Assembly: GCA_004195305.1 (NCBI GenBank)
Contig: SDWN01000881.1
Coordinates: 1-6,168, forward strand
DNA from: Neptunomonas sp.
GTDB lineage: Bacteria; Pseudomonadota; Gammaproteobacteria; Pseudomonadales; Balneatricaceae
Reading direction: 5' to 3'
Length of the DNA stretch: 6,168 bases
Shown: one piece after another, positions 5,981-6,168 of the stretch
Position numbering within the stretch: position 1 is the stretch's first letter
Layout: every line of letters begins with the position of its first letter
The notes under the pieces: model-generated
What the model saw: the letters and a program-made list of their open reading frames with translations, nothing else
Databases searched by the model: none
What the model was told of the DNA's origin: nothing
Program-made: the position numbers and the translations under genes

Positions 5981-6166
5981 ATGATGGAAAAACCAGTGAG
6001 GATTAAGAATGAACGATTCTCTCCCTCGAACCGGCGCCGTATGAGGGACCTCTTTTTAGCAGTACAGACGGAAGCACGCCATCTAAACGCGAACATTAAA
6101 ATATATATTTATCAGCTAGTTGAACCACCAACTAGACTCCCGCCAGCTCCACCACTTGATGGATAA
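5981..6166 (+). CDS. Hypothetical small protein, uncertain
   Basis: A frame of 61 codons (two adjacent ATGs at 5981 and 5984) encodes a basic N-terminal half (EKPVRIKNERFSPSNRRRMR) and a proline-rich tail (PPTRLPPAPP), ending in TAA at 6164-6166. The frame is open further up to an ATG at 5927. No ribosome site precedes any of these starts, and I do not recognise the protein. In its favour, an ATG at 6159-6161 overlaps its stop (ATGGATAA), as seen where a downstream gene is coupled. Against it are the AT-run (ATATATATTT) and the embedded perfect hairpin at 6116-6135, which look non-coding. It is divergent from the AbiE operon. Confidence 0.27.
   Translation: MMEKPVRIKNERFSPSNRRRMRDLFLAVQTEARHLNANIKIYIYQLVEPPTRLPPAPPLDG
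6116..6135. repeat. Perfect 7-bp hairpin beside an AT-rich run
   Basis: CTAGTTG and CAACTAG flank a 6-base loop AACCAC. On the minus strand the stem is followed within a few bases by an AT-rich stretch (TAAATATATATTTT), loosely like a terminator for a minus-strand gene arriving from the right. No such gene can be seen in the window. Confidence 0.35.
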
Positions 6167-6168
6167 GC

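Noticed and set aside
5964..6069. Direct repeat CAGTACAGAC at 5964-5973 and 6060-6069
   Set aside because: Only two 10-base copies with no extension; likely chance.

Overview
The window looks like an accessory region of a gammaproteobacterial chromosome or island, most plausibly Pseudomonas or a relative. The basis is the style of the IS21-type transposase genes, a small outer-membrane-type lipoprotein and an AbiE-like locus. The genus is an inference and has not been tested by any search. The IS is visibly richer in G+C than the DNA to its right, which is AT-richer, gene-poor and mosaic.

Layout, left to right. (1) Bases 1-2313 are one end of an IS21-family insertion sequence read on the minus strand: istA (complete) overlaps istB (runs off the left edge), and the IS end at 2313 carries two copies of a terminal repeat. 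(2) Immediately outside the IS end, 2314-2436 on the plus strand is the last 40 codons of a bacterial Ig-like (Big_5 type) domain protein, so the IS appears to have cut this gene. A short palindrome follows that could end transcription from both sides. (3) 2499-3116 minus encodes an uncharacterised lipoprotein of 205 residues. (4) 3195-3684 holds no intact gene. It contains a possible broken small reading frame (3195-3423) and an isolated hairpin (3467-3508). (5) 3685-5531 minus is an AbiE-type operon: abiEi (antitoxin/regulator with a winged-helix N-terminus), abiEii (nucleotidyltransferase toxin, GTG start overlapping the abiEi stop) and, three bases later, a 54-codon small gene not normally listed as part of AbiE. 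(6) Upstream of abiEi there is a good sigma70-type promoter embedded in inverted repeats of ATGTA/TACAT half-sites, the arrangement expected for autorepression by AbiEi. (7) 5637-6168 is largely non-coding, with one weak plus-strand ORF at the far right.

Functionally, the defence-like unit is the AbiE operon. By analogy with studied AbiE systems, AbiEi represses its own promoter and counters AbiEii, a nucleotidyltransferase that stops growth on phage infection. The small third ORF and the operator layout are the parts most worth following up. The IS-disrupted Ig-like gene shows recent rearrangement next to this locus.
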